From NCBI RefSeq assembly GCF_000835495.1, contig NW_015622543.1, forward strand, positions 4,204,619 to 4,268,618: 64,000 bases of DNA. Direction: 5' to 3'. Source of the stretch: Cladophialophora immunda (lineage: Eukaryota > Ascomycota > Eurotiomycetes > Chaetothyriales > Herpotrichiellaceae). This document shows positions 42,251-53,253 of this stretch, in pieces. The translations under genes were made by a program, and so were the position numbers. A model generated the notes under the pieces. That model worked only from the letters and a program-made list of their open reading frames with translations, ran no database searches and was not told where the DNA came from. How positions within the stretch are numbered: position 1 is the stretch's first letter; every line of letters starts with the position of its first letter.

Positions 42251-44776
42251 CAACTGAGCTCCACGGAGTTTCTTCCAATCTGGGGGTTTGATCTGAACCC
42301 CCAACGTTGCGACCGGCGTAAGGTCAACAATGGTTCCTGTCTTCCGTTATGGGCGACGGCACAGATGTTTCCCACGGTCTGTCACAATCCTGAATCAAAG
42401 CAGCAACCGGCCAATTGGGTAAGAATGCTTGCAGAACAATGCTATGTTGGAGGGATGTCTTTGAAGTAGCGATATATGGACAAAATCGGGATACTGGGCG
42501 TTATGGCAATTGGGTAATCATCCACGAGACCACGAAGACATACGGAGGAAACAATACAGTAGGAAACAGTCTACTGAGTCAAAATAATGATCACCATGTA
42601 CTATATGGGCATTTCGAAGGGAGATGCAAGACCGAGAGCACCACATGCACCAAGTATTCTTTTTTCTTCTTCTCATCTTGACAGTGGCCATTGAGTGACG
42701 CTTTGATACTAGAAATCAAGTATACACGGAAGACAAAGGTGTTTTCTGGCTATCTCGGATTCTATCAAAGCAATGACGATGGGAACTCGGCAAAGATGGC
42801 AGCCATGGGTCTGTTATGGTGAATCGTCTGAAGACTGGTGTGTCATGTAGATGTCACCCGTGACCTATCGACGGTTCAGTAGGCTAGAGCTGGGAGCCTG
42901 GGAACGACACTCCTGAGACAGACATGTCGAAGTAAGACACGATGCTGCGCGCCCAATGTCGCCATTACCTTTAGCCGGTCTCTGGAAGGTTTCCGTGGAT
43001 ACATGATCCCAGAGGCACAAAAGGGGAAAGAAAGGTGGAGGGAAATGCGCAGGTGGATGCGCAGTTACGGGTTGTGCAAAGCTGCAGTTTGCATCTTCTG
43101 AAATCTAAGTCGTTTAATTGGCCAAACCTTAATGAGGAGCCTATACTGATTAGGCAAGACCAAGATCCACCAAGGGATGAGGTTCGGCGGGGCACGAAAA
43201 AAGAGTGGTTCTTCCGGCCGCTAACCAGACCGGATTAAGTATCTCCGCATTAGTCTTCAGCCAAACCAAGTTTTCCCCGGCGCCCTCAATGCGATCCACT
43301 TTCCACTGCCACTTCAGCAATAATGAGACTTGGAAGCTGAACAATCAATCGTTGTTTTTTTTGGGGGGGAAGGGGGGGGGAAGGGGGGGGGACTCGCCTG
43401 CTTTCTCTGTATCATTCAAGACCACAATACGCAGCTTTCCATCTCGACCTTAGACCCCCCATTGTCGGACCTCTGGTATCCGCATCCACGGCCCTGATAT
43501 GAACCTTGTCCAGGGCTTATCAAAAGAACTGAAACTACGTTGAATGGCACCACTTTCCGCCACGATTGTTACCCGCTCAGACGCCACGCCATGCGAAAAG
43601 AAAGGAGGTAGTGACCCCGCACTGCAGACAAACTTTAGCCTTCCAACCTGGTGGGCGGCTTCATTTTCATCTCACATGCAAAGCAGCGCCCCAGTGAACG
43701 CCTGCCATCCCCCCAACGTCCCCCTTCGACTGCAGCTGCAAGTGTTGTCCCCTCCACTGGCAAGACAACCACGTCTGTCAGGTGGCCAAAGTGCCAGGTT
43801 GACCTGGCGAGTCATCGGCCGCATGTTCACCTCACGACAACATCATGGGCGGATGTGCAAGGCCGGACAAGGACTTTGAATTCCAGGTCTTCCACCGTTG
43901 CAGCTCTGTGGTCCCCCCTCTCCGCCTCCGCCTCCGCCGCAACCTCCGTATCAGCTGAGCGCTGCGCAATACCCACCGTCTCTACCCTGGCTGAAGCGGG
44001 GGCCCATTGACTCGTCCTGCAGTGCCATCACCTTGCGAGTCGTATGCGTCGACGCGACCATCATCATGACCGGTCGTTCGATGTGGAAAGAGCCCCCATC
44101 AGGCTGCACAACTTGTTGGGGAGTTCCCGGTGTTCCCTTGGTCACTTCCCTGTTGCTCTCACCTGGGCCAAACCTTGTGGCTCGTTGTCGAGCGAGCCTT
44201 CTACAATCGCTGTGCGTCACACAAGGGGAATATATTCTACTGGTACTATTCAAGAGTAGGTGGTAAAAAGGCTGCTGGCTGACACGTGCGCAGATAGGGA
44301 TACTCGTAGATATGGAACTTCAGCGACCAGCCTGTTTCACCTTTCACGGCCTCTCTCAACACGACGTCTACCAGCACAACCAGATGAATGCTATGCTCGA
44401 TATATCACCGCAAGTCCCACGAGAACCTTTCACTTGAAGACGTGTCCCCTCTCACTCGGTTCTAAGCACAGTAGCGGAAATGCATTTGACACATGATGTC
44501 GTAAAGACTTTGCTATACTGGACATCGGCGTGAAAATTGACGAATTAGCCAACCCACCGGGTTCTGTTCTGTCCCTAGTTTTCAGGGGCTGGCGCTCACG
44601 AGACTTGAGATACAGTGCCACGTCAGCCCGCAGTGCAAAGGCCACTTCGTCGTCGAGTATTTATGACATGCCAATGTTGCAACAACATCTACCGAGGACC
44701 CTCCTACCACACGGTTTCGTAACACTTTTGCTGAGGACTTCGCCTCCGAGCGACGTTTACTAATAAGCGATACAAT
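42251..44776. other. Gene-poor stretch between bZIP and sulfotransferase-like genes
   Basis: About 2.5 kb. It contains a T8 tract followed by long G runs at 43363-43391. No supported gene; a few short frames are Cys/Pro-rich and featureless. Confidence 0.45.
43363..43391 (+). repeat. Poly-G tract (G7-AA-G9-AA-G9)
   Basis: Three very long G runs separated only by AA dinucleotides, directly after eight T residues. This pattern can form stacked G-quadruplexes and is prone to length change in replication and sequencing. Confidence 0.9.
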
Positions 44777-45802
44777 CTACAGTTCAACTCTCCCAGGTCC
44801 CCACTTGCTCTTCAGGAAGGGCACACCAAAATACCAGACTGTAGCACACGCAGCGATTCCTGCCGTCCAAATCGCGCAGCCGATTGCAGCTCCTACCAAG
44901 AACCACCTCCTCAAGTCCTCCTTTGCAAAGAGCCTGGGATATGCTTGGCCAGATGGTACTTCTTTCCCGAGGAATGCACAAAGTCGCTCCCACCCTTCTC
45001 CCGCGCGGTACTCCAATAGCCTGTCCTTGGGGACCACTCTGCGACAATACTCATTGTGGCGCAAGTAGATGTCTGTGCTGGGCGTGCGATAGACGGTCGT
45101 ATTGTACAGTTGACGGTTCTGGTCTTCCCACTTGGGCGCGATTTGGAGGACCAGAAGACGCGTCGAGGGGAACATCCAGGTGGCAGTATACCACCATGGT
45201 GAGTACGTGAGATCGAGGGTTTTGGAGAAAGAGTCGCGCCATTGTTGTGCGGAGTTGCGGGTGGACAGGATGACCTGCATGTAGGGAGGAGTGGTGAGGA
45301 TGGGACTAGCAACGACAACACGAGAACAAGGCGAAGTAGATGCTCACAGCCCAACCCGCACCCGTAGCTTCACAGGCTTGAATGGGCGGCGAACCCGCTT
45401 TTCCACGAGCTTACCTTTGCGTCGGGATAGACCTCGACAAAGTCCTCCACCATGATGCTTGCCGGGAAATCGACGACCGCCTTGTAACCTTTCAAAAGAT
45501 CACGGATGATGGCGTGCTTTTTGGCCTTGTCGGTCTCATTCCACGCATCCATCCATCTTTGGCCACGGCCATTTGCATCGCTCAGCCAGTCGCTGACCAT
45601 GTGATGGCACGGAGTGTATCCCAAGGTCTGAAGCGCCCCTTGCAGCGAGGACGTGCCTGTCCGGGGAAGGCCGATCTGGGACAGAGTTTGCTCAGGTTAG
45701 GGCCAAGAATGCGGAACAATAACACCGCTACCAGAACAACGAGGCGGAGATGAGAAGCCTTACCCCTATCACTTGAATGGTATCATCAGCCTTGTCCGAC
45801 AT
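44777..45802 (-). CDS. Sulfotransferase-like P-loop protein with C-terminal membrane helix
   Basis: Belongs to the fungal Sulfotransfer_4-type family, often annotated only as P-loop NTPase or epimerase; substrate unknown. Exons are 45764-45802, 45415-45675 and 44777-45274 (265 aa) with introns of 88 and 140 nt. The first intron falls inside the 5'-PAPS-binding loop region; after splicing it reads VIGIGLPRTGTSSL. Other family blocks are ALQTLGYTPCHHM, VVDFPAS, VYPDAKVILSTRN (the KVILSTR strand assembled by the second splice), and CRRVVPKDRLLEYRAGEGWERLCAFLG. A hydrophobic helix at about 235-257 gives a C-terminal tail anchor. Splice-restored motifs make the model solid; the reaction remains an inference. 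Confidence 0.87.
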
Positions 45803-47180
45803 GGCGCGAAGCTGTCGTCGTAGTTTCGGAGTGGCTTCGAAGCCTCAAAAATCTTGTCTGTCCGAGTTCGGGAATTCAGCTGGGAGATGGCGAGGAGTCG
45901 AAGTCGGCGGGGGCATCGCTCCCCTTTTCAAATTCCGTAGTGACCCGGCAAACTTTTGGACCTTTTGCTGCGGCTGAAGATAGACCTAGCAATGCGTGAC
46001 TTTCAGAGGGCGCGATAAGGGCCGTGGAGGAACCAGGAGAAGCGGCTGCCTCGTGTTCGTGGACTTCGAGTCTCCCACGGCGACGCTCATACCCTCTTTA
46101 GCAAGGCGCATTCCGTGATGTCCCAGCGCCACGGTCCAACCCAACTCTTGGCCAAGAAGCTCGAGGAGGGCACAGGCTTGAAGGGGCTCATCGTCGCCGA
46201 ATCGGCTCTGCTGACCGTGGTCGAGGCAGGGATGTCAAAAGGACCACGAGCCGCCACGAGGCCGAGACCTCTGTTGGACTTTGTGGATGGGCCAATCGCC
46301 GAGGGCCATCCCGCCCCTTTTGCAAGCGAGCCTCGTATTCGTGTTTGCCAAGCATGAAGCGATTCGCGACTCGGCCAGGCTTCGTTGGAGCTTGTCCGGT
46401 CGGCTCAAGGGGTTGGCGAGGTCTCGCTTGGTCTCGCTAGTTAGCAGCCGATGGCTGGTAGGGGGCGGGGGAATGAGATGCCTCGACCACCAGCTCTCAT
46501 ATTCACACACCTTGACCGGAACTGCGACGCTGACTGAGTGATTATCTGCGGGACTGACGGTTGCCCAATCGACACATGTAAGGCCTCCATACCCCTCATG
46601 CAGAAAGAGTGGCCACCGCAAAAGTATGAGATCGCCGAATTAGGAAAACACAAGACTCGAGGACGAAAGGGCGGACATCAGGGGGACATGAAGCTGACTT
46701 GGCAACATCTCCAACCCTTCTAAACCAGATCCAAATCTTTCAGTGGGCGCGTTCATCGACATGCAGCTGACATAAGTTTGCCTAGATGGCCACCATCGTA
46801 TCGACCTGCGCATCCCGTGGTTTGCAGATACGTCGCCCGTCGATCGGCGCAGCGTCACCAACGAATCATGGGCTCTTTGAGTCTCTGTCGCAACAGACTC
46901 TCTCGCTTCATTGACTGAAAAGGTTGTTGTTTCGTGATGCATTTGCAATGTCATACGCTGTTGGAAACGGAAGTTGAGGTTGGTTGATTTGTCACCCCCT
47001 TGCCAGGACGTATTTTGGCAAGGGGAGAGTGATGGTAAATAGAGGACCTCCTGGCCAGCCGGTCCTCTTGGGGAGCCAGTCCTCTACAGATTGCCCATCG
47101 AGAAATCTCCACGACGCTTCCACCGTCACTCCCTACAGAGTGGTGCCATCCCCAGCCTACATCTTCCATACAGATCCAAG
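45803..47180. other. Intergenic stretch
   Basis: About 1.4 kb between divergent genes. Short frames near 46115-46360 and 46235-46620 overlap on opposite strands and have no domain. Nothing else is supported. Confidence 0.45.
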
Positions 47181-48182
47181 ATGCCTCGAGTCTTGGTGTT
47201 CGGAGCAACAGGCTATCTCGGCCAGGCCGTCACCCAGGCCCTGGTCCGCAGCGGCCTGCACACCGTCTATGGACTCTGCCGATCTGCCCGCAAGGCCCAA
47301 GCCCTGGCTGCGTCCGAGGTAACCCCCGTCGTCTGCGAGGACCCGGCGAACACACCGGGGCCGTACCTGGACGCGGTGCGCCGGTCCCGAATCGACGTCG
47401 TGGTCGACTGCACCGCCGCGTACGGCGACAGCGCCAAGTTCCTCGCCGGCGTCAAGGCCGCCGGGCAGGAGCGGCTGGACGCGTTCAGGGCGGAAGGCGT
47501 GGCCGCGCCTCCCAAGATGGGCTTCATCTACATCTCCGGCGCCTGGGTGCACGGCACGGCCGACGCCCCCGTCTCCGACCTGGACCCCGTGGGGACTCAG
47601 TCTGCGCCCGCGCCGGCCCTGGGTCTCGTGGCGTGGCGGCCCGAGCTGGAGCGGCAGGCCCTGGCGGCCCGCGACGTGCTCGACGTGCTCATCTTCCGCC
47701 CCGCGCAGATGCACGGGCGCAGCTCCGCGGGCTGGGGTGCCCTGTGGGGGCCCATCGCCCAGGCCGTGGTCGACGGCCGGGGCCACGTCCAGCTCCCCGT
47801 CGCGCCGACCTCGCAGTCTCCCGTGATCCACGTCGACGATGTCGCCTCCGCCGTCTGCCTCGGCGCGGGCAAGATCTCCCTGCTGGGAGGCACCTCCGTG
47901 TACCCCGTCTTCGACCTGGTCTCGACGACCGAGAACATCCGCGACATCCTCTCCGCGTTCGCACGCGCACTGGCCGCGACGAAGGGGAAGGGAGGCAATC
48001 TCGGGCCCGAACTCGAACTCGAACTCGTCGGGCCCGGCGACAACCCTTTCCTCCAGGCGTTGGGTGCCACTGTGATGTATGACAGCGCCCGGGCGCGAGA
48101 ATTGCTCGGTTGGGAGCCGAAGAGGAACGGCCTCGTCAAGGCAATGGACATCTACGCAAGAGCGTGGGAAGCGAGTCAGTGA
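47181..48182 (+). CDS. NAD(P)-binding epimerase/NmrA-like protein, GC-rich
   Basis: Extended-SDR/epimerase-like oxidoreductase of unknown substrate. Single exon, 333 aa. The N-terminus RVLVFGATGYLGQAV has the GxxGxxG dinucleotide loop (Gly8, Gly11, Gly14). VVDCTAAYGD follows at the fourth strand, then FIYISGAWVHG, a central block VLIFRPAQMHGRSS, and VIHVDDVASAV, typical of NmrA/epimerase folds. The C-terminus has ARELLGWEPKR, as in NAD-dependent epimerases. I chose the ATG giving MPRVLVF because the fold starts there; the frame is open 30 codons upstream. Base composition is clearly higher in G+C than neighbouring genes, with nearly every third codon position G or C between about 47330 and 47980. 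It converges with bioF, 212 bp apart. Confidence 0.85.
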   Translation: MPRVLVFGATGYLGQAVTQALVRSGLHTVYGLCRSARKAQALAASEVTPVVCEDPANTPGPYLDAVRRSRIDVVVDCTAAYGDSAKFLAGVKAAGQERLDAFRAEGVAAPPKMGFIYISGAWVHGTADAPVSDLDPVGTQSAPAPALGLVAWRPELERQALAARDVLDVLIFRPAQMHGRSSAGWGALWGPIAQAVVDGRGHVQLPVAPTSQSPVIHVDDVASAVCLGAGKISLLGGTSVYPVFDLVSTTENIRDILSAFARALAATKGKGGNLGPELELELVGPGDNPFLQALGATVMYDSARARELLGWEPKRNGLVKAMDIYARAWEASQ

Positions 48183-48394
48183 GGAATGTGTGCAAGGAAC
48201 ATCGTAGTTAGGGGTATCTTGGTACAGAGTGAAGAACAGGCCGGCATGATATTGTGCCTATGTCGGTCCTGCGCAAATGCGAAGGCTGCATCCACAATCT
48301 GCATTGACCCGTGCTCGTCGCGGTGGCTTGTTCACCCGCTCCACTGCAGGCTCTGCTGCGGAGTTACGCTAGGACAACGTGTTTTAAACCAAAA

Positions 48395-49821
48395 TTATAT
48401 TTTTGCGAGAAGGCTTCTTTCCATTTTCGGTCCCGCTGGCTGGCTGACGGTGTGACCTGGTGGAGCTTTTGGCTGCTCTGGGTGCAGGTCCCTCGCGCCC
48501 TCGTCGACGATCCATTGCTTGACACACTCGACGAATCGGTCGATCTGCTCGACCGTGTTCCCCGCATGGAGGCAAACCCTCACACGCTCCGTGCCCTCGG
48601 GGACGGTCGGTGCGACGACCGGGCGCACGATGAAACCCGCCGACTGGCAGTACGAGGCCAGTGACCGGGGATACGGGCTCAGGATGGCAAAGATGGGCGA
48701 CTCCGGGCACGTGGTTGGGAGCGAGACCAGACTCTTCGACACCGGCCCACTTTCCGCAACGACAGCTGCCAGGCTTTGTAAGCGGGTGTAGAGGTGATCG
48801 ATCAGATGGTAGAGGTTTGCGGCAAGCTGGCAAGGAAATGTTAGCTGAGGCAGCGAATGGAGGGTCAAGAGCGCCATACCAGATTCGCTTTACCCATTTT
48901 GAGCCAATCATATGCCGTCTTGATTGCGAGGAGAGAAGGATAGGACATAAAGGTTGTGTAGATTAAAGGCCGGGCATAGTTGATGAGGAAGAGACGAATG
49001 ACAGGAGAGCACAAAATGATCGCTACACACTCGTTAGCCAAAAAGGACGTGCATTGACACTGAACACCCGAGCACTCACCGCCGTTGCAGGCAAGAGCCT
49101 TGCCGAACGTATGAAGGCGGATGGAAACACGCTTTTCAAGTCCGAGTTCACAGACTCTGCCGGAGCCGTTCGGTCCATACACCCCCGTGGCGTGGGCCTC
49201 ATCAACCACCAGGTGGGCGTTGTTGTGCGGCAACATGGCTTCTATCAGATTGACAATCTCTGTCAGAGGGGCGAGATCGCCTTCCATGCTGTAGACCGTC
49301 TCCACGGCGACAAAAATGGTCTGACTGGGGCTCGAGGAGGAAAATTGCTGCAGTATCCGGCTCAGGTCCTCGACGTCGTTGTGCTTAAAGGGTATTTGTT
49401 GCTTCGCCCTGCATTGCCTCATGCCATCGTGGACACTGGCGTGGATAAGTTCGTCATAGATGATGACATCCCCTGGTTGCGGGAGAAAAGTAAAGATGCT
49501 GACGTTGGCGTCAAAGCCCGAGTTCGTCAGGAGGCCAGCTTCGGCGCCATGAAAGGCAGCAAGGTCACGCTCGAGGCTCTCGGCGAATTCAGAGTTGCCA
49601 TCCAGGAGCCTTGAGCCTGTTGACCCAATGGGCGTATGGCTCCGATTCAGCACCGCCAGATAATCATCCTGGAATTCTTTGTTGGTGGACAAGGACAAGA
49701 AGTCGTTGGAGGAGAAGTCGACAGAGCCGGGGGGACTCGACTTGAGGTTCCGGAGCTTCGACTGGGATCGACGTTTCTCCAGGAGAGCAGCAAGGCGCTG
49801 TTCCAATGGGGATGATGACAT
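48395..49821 (-). CDS. bioF: 8-amino-7-oxononanoate synthase (BioF)
   Basis: PLP enzyme condensing pimeloyl thioester with alanine, the first committed ring-forming step of biotin synthesis. Exons are 49080-49821, 48880-49022 and 48395-48826 (438 aa), introns 57 and 53 nt. Visible: DFSSNDFLSL, GSTGSRLLDGN (66-76), HGAEAGLLTNSGFDAN, the DEAHATG PLP motif (207-213), and the Schiff-base Lys241 in HTFGKALACNGA, whose last residue is created by the first splice. INYARPLIYTTFM follows. The protein ends AKI, which fits the peroxisomal PTS1 pattern [SAC][KRH][LMI]. In Aspergillus BioF is reported to be peroxisomal. It is divergent from bioDA, sharing a 378-bp promoter. Confidence 0.95.
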
Positions 49822-50199
49822 GGCTGGATGGTGTCTGACGGCTCTGATACTTTCAAGTCAACTCGCAGACAGTGGTCTCTTCGCGTCTGCTCTTGTCGTC
49901 GGCGACTAGCTTGTCGGATGGATCGAGGAAGATGGAGAAATGTTGGGTCAACAAGTCGAGGCTGATGGTCCTCGGCGTTGGACGAAATCCGTCGAAAAAG
50001 GAAGTTGACGCGGGACTGAAGTTTTTCGGCGTCCAATCGGAGGGTCGGAATTTCCCGGGCGACTCAAAAGCGGGCCGGGGCTTGGCAGGAACAAATCTGC
50101 CTCGCAGCCTCGGTCAGCGACTCATCCAATTCTGCCCCGGACCTTGCTCGCTCTTTTCCTCCCCCCTCTCCTCCCCCCTCCCCCCTCGTTGACGGCGTG
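49822..50199. promoter_or_regulatory. Shared divergent promoter of bioF and bioDA
   Basis: 378 bp between the two start codons. A long C/T-rich tract (about 50152-50189) lies immediately before the bioDA ATG, a common feature of fungal transcription start regions. Co-regulation is inferred from the arrangement. Confidence 0.55.
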
Positions 50200-52896
50200 A
50201 TGCTGTGGCGCGACCTGAAGGCATGGCAGGTCTTTGGAGCCAATACCAATGTCGGCAAGACCATTGTCTCAACGCTGCTGTGTCGAGCTCTCCAGACCCC
50301 TGACCAGCGTGTGTTGTATTTGAAGCCCGTCTCGACCGGACCCCGGGACGAGGAAGATGTAGGGTAAGCTTGATACGGACCATGTCCCGGGAGGTTCCAC
50401 ACAGCCTGACACCCCTCAACAGACACATCGACACCTTTGTGCCGGGGACGTTGTCAAAGAACATATCGCAGTTCTCACGCCCGTTAAGTCCGCATCTGGC
50501 GGCTCAATTGGACAAAGACGCATCGGTGCGAGTTCTCGATCACCTGAATACCTGGACCCACGACGGCTGATGACCTCCAGATCCCAAGGACAGACGCCTC
50601 GATATTGGCCCGAGTCAAAGCGATTCTGGGGAAGCATGTCGAGACAGGAGGCCGGTATGCTATCGTTGAGACTGCTGGTGGCGTCCTCTCCCCTGGTCCT
50701 TCGGGTACAGTCCAAGCGGACCTGTACAGACCATTGAGACTCCCCACAATCCTTGTCGGCGACAGTAAGCTCGGCGGCATCGCGACCACCATTTCAGCCT
50801 TCGAATCTTTGCATGTTCGGGGCTTTGATGTCGACTCAATTGTCCTATTCGACGACCCCGAATGGGGAAACTTCGATTACCTCGATAAGTATTTCCAGAA
50901 CCACGGCATCTCGACCTTTGCCCTGCCCAAACCGCCCGAGAAGCATCAAGACGGCGAAGAAGACAAGCGCGCACTTTCGAGCTACTATGACGGCTGGTCG
51001 AACACGGGCGCCGCCCGAAACTTGCTCGACTTGCTCAATCAAAAGCACTTCTCACGCATCTCCAAGCTGACGTCGATGCCTTCCCAGGCGGACGCAGTCA
51101 TCTGGCATCCGTTCCGCCAGCACGGAATACCCCACAACATCATCGCAATCGATTCGGCATACAACGACCATTTCCAAACCTACAACCAGGAAGCAGACCC
51201 GGCGCTCAAGGCGTCCAACCCGACCTCGCCTTCGCGACTCACTCCCCTCGCGGCACAGCCCACCCCCAAATCCCTCCTCACGCCTCTCTTCGATGCATCT
51301 GCGTCATGGTGGACACAGGGTCTCGGCCACGGCAATCCAAATGTTGCACTGACAGCAGCCCACGCGGCCGGTCGCTACGGCCACGTCATGTTCGCGCACG
51401 CCGTCCACGAACCCGCGCTCGACATATGCTACAACCTACTGTCAACCCTGCAAAACCCGCGACTGAGTCGAGTCTTCTTCACCGACAACGGCAGCACAGG
51501 CATGGAGGTCGCGGTGAAAATGGCGCTGCGGGCCTCCAGCCAGCGGTACGGGTGGACCAAGGACGACGACGACGGCAAGAATCCCGTGGCGATTCTGGGC
51601 CTGAAGGGCAGCTACCACGGCGACACCATCGGCGTGATGAACTGCTCCGAGCCCAGCGTGTTCAACGAGAAGGTGGATTGGCACCAGCCTTGGGGCCATT
51701 GGTTTGACCCACCTTCTGTGCTGATGCGGAATGGCGTCTGGGAACTCACAATGCCGGAAGAGATGCACGCCGCAACTGGGACACAACAGTTTGAATCCCT
51801 CAACTCCCTGTTCGACTTTGATAGTCGGACAGAAGACGCAAAACAATACGAATCCCACATCACCACGACCCTTGAACGTCTCGTCCGCGATCAAGGCCGG
51901 CGATTTGGCGCCCTGATCCTCGAGCCCATCATCATGGGCGCAGGAGGAATGATCTTTGTCGACCCACTCTTCCAAAGGACGCTCATCAAGACAATTCGGG
52001 CCAATCCTCGTCTAATCGCGCCCAGCGACAAATCCGAGCACGGCGCAGCGGATGTCGAAGGTGGTACAGAGTGGTCCGGCCTCCCGATCATTGCGGATGA
52101 AGTCTTCACGGGCCTCTACCGCCTCGGCCGCGCCAGCTCGTCATCTTTGCTGTCATCTCCGTCCGACTTCAGTACCGCAGCCTTGCCGTCGACGACCTCT
52201 GGATCCCCTCAGCCGGCCCTGCCGCCCTCCATCGCGCCCGACATTTCCGTGCACGCCAAACTCCTCACCGCGGGACTCCTGCCCTTGGCCCTCACCACTG
52301 CGAGCGAATCGATTTTCAACACATTCCTCTCGGACTCGAAGACCGATGCCCTTTTGCATGGCCATTCCTACACAGCACATCCCATAGGGTGTATGGTCGC
52401 CAACAAGGCCCTGGACGAGTATAGACGGATGGATGTGAGCCGGGAGGGCAGTTGGAGCCAGTTCAAGCGCGCCTGGTCGGCAGAGACACACCCACTGAGG
52501 TCTTCACTGGGCAAGAACTTGTCCTCTTCGTCGTCATCGCCACCATCCACCTCTGCCGCCCCCCAGGAACAGACGAACCCCGAGATCTACTCCTTCTTCC
52601 CTCCTTCCCTCCTCCAAGAGCTCTCGCGCCATCCCCGCGTGGCCGGTTGTTTCGCGCTGGGCACTGTTCTCGTGTTGAAAATGGCAGCCCCGCAAGGTTC
52701 AACTGGAGGTTACACTTCGACTGCCTCTGCGGAGTTACAATCGTGCCTTTTGACATTGTTGGACGAGGACGGCTGTGGGATCCATTCGCGTGTCTTGGGG
52801 GATATGATTTACTTCATGACGAGTTTGACTACGACCGCGGAGCAGGTTGAACGTTTGGGAAGGACGCTGCTGAGTGCGTTGAATATGGAGCCCTGA
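50200..52896 (+). CDS. bioDA: Bifunctional dethiobiotin synthetase / DAPA aminotransferase (BioD-BioA fusion)
   Basis: Carries out two consecutive biotin steps: transamination of 7-keto-8-aminopelargonate to DAPA (BioA half) and ring closure to dethiobiotin (BioD half). Exons are 50200-50363, 50423-50525 and 50581-52896 (860 aa). The N-terminal BioD part has the P-loop VFGANTNVGKT (11-21), LKPVSTG, and VETAGGVLSPGPSG with PTILVGDSKLGGIATT. The BioA part starts near residue 350 (ASASWWTQGLGHGNP) and shows FTDNGSTGMEVAVKMA, GLKGSYHGDT, ILEPIIMGAGGM, IIADEVFTG and the likely PLP Lys649 in HAKLLTAG. Two Ser/Pro-rich insertions in the BioA half make it longer than usual. The fusion order matches plants and other fungi, where it is mitochondrial; no clear presequence is seen here. 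Confidence 0.95.
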
Positions 52897-53253
52897 GCGA
52901 TGCGCTAGTCCAAGCAGCCATAAACTGATGGTAGTGGCGCAAAGGGTGGTCCTTGGGTGAAAGGAACTCAACTCAACGGTACCGCGTCTCCAGAAGCAAC
53001 ACACAATGAGTATCAATAGGGTGCCTTGCAACCAATCTAGCTTCGCCAAACCGTTGAGGACACCAACCCGTGGAAGGTAGGTGCACGGCATCAATTCTCC
53101 GTGGAATCCACGAGCCTCTCTTCAACAACAACCGCTCCCGCTCCTTTGCGGACCGTATAGATTTTCATAGACCGCACCGCCATTTGTAGATCATAATCTC
53201 ACAGACTTGAAGCTTGGCCAGCTGTTCAAGATGCTCCCTCTCTAGTGCCTCAA
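52897..53253. other. Convergent intergenic stretch
   Basis: 357 bp between the stops of bioDA and the F-box gene. No feature was recognised. Confidence 0.45.

Noticed and set aside
47157..47831. Long minus-strand open frame opposite the epimerase-like gene
   Set aside because: It is the expected antisense shadow of a GC-rich gene; the sense frame carries the GxxGxxG fold motifs and the antisense one has none.
45803..53253. A secondary-metabolite gene cluster around the sulfotransferase-like, epimerase-like and biotin genes
   Set aside because: No polyketide synthase, NRPS, terpene cyclase, P450 or transporter is present; the biotin pair is primary metabolism.
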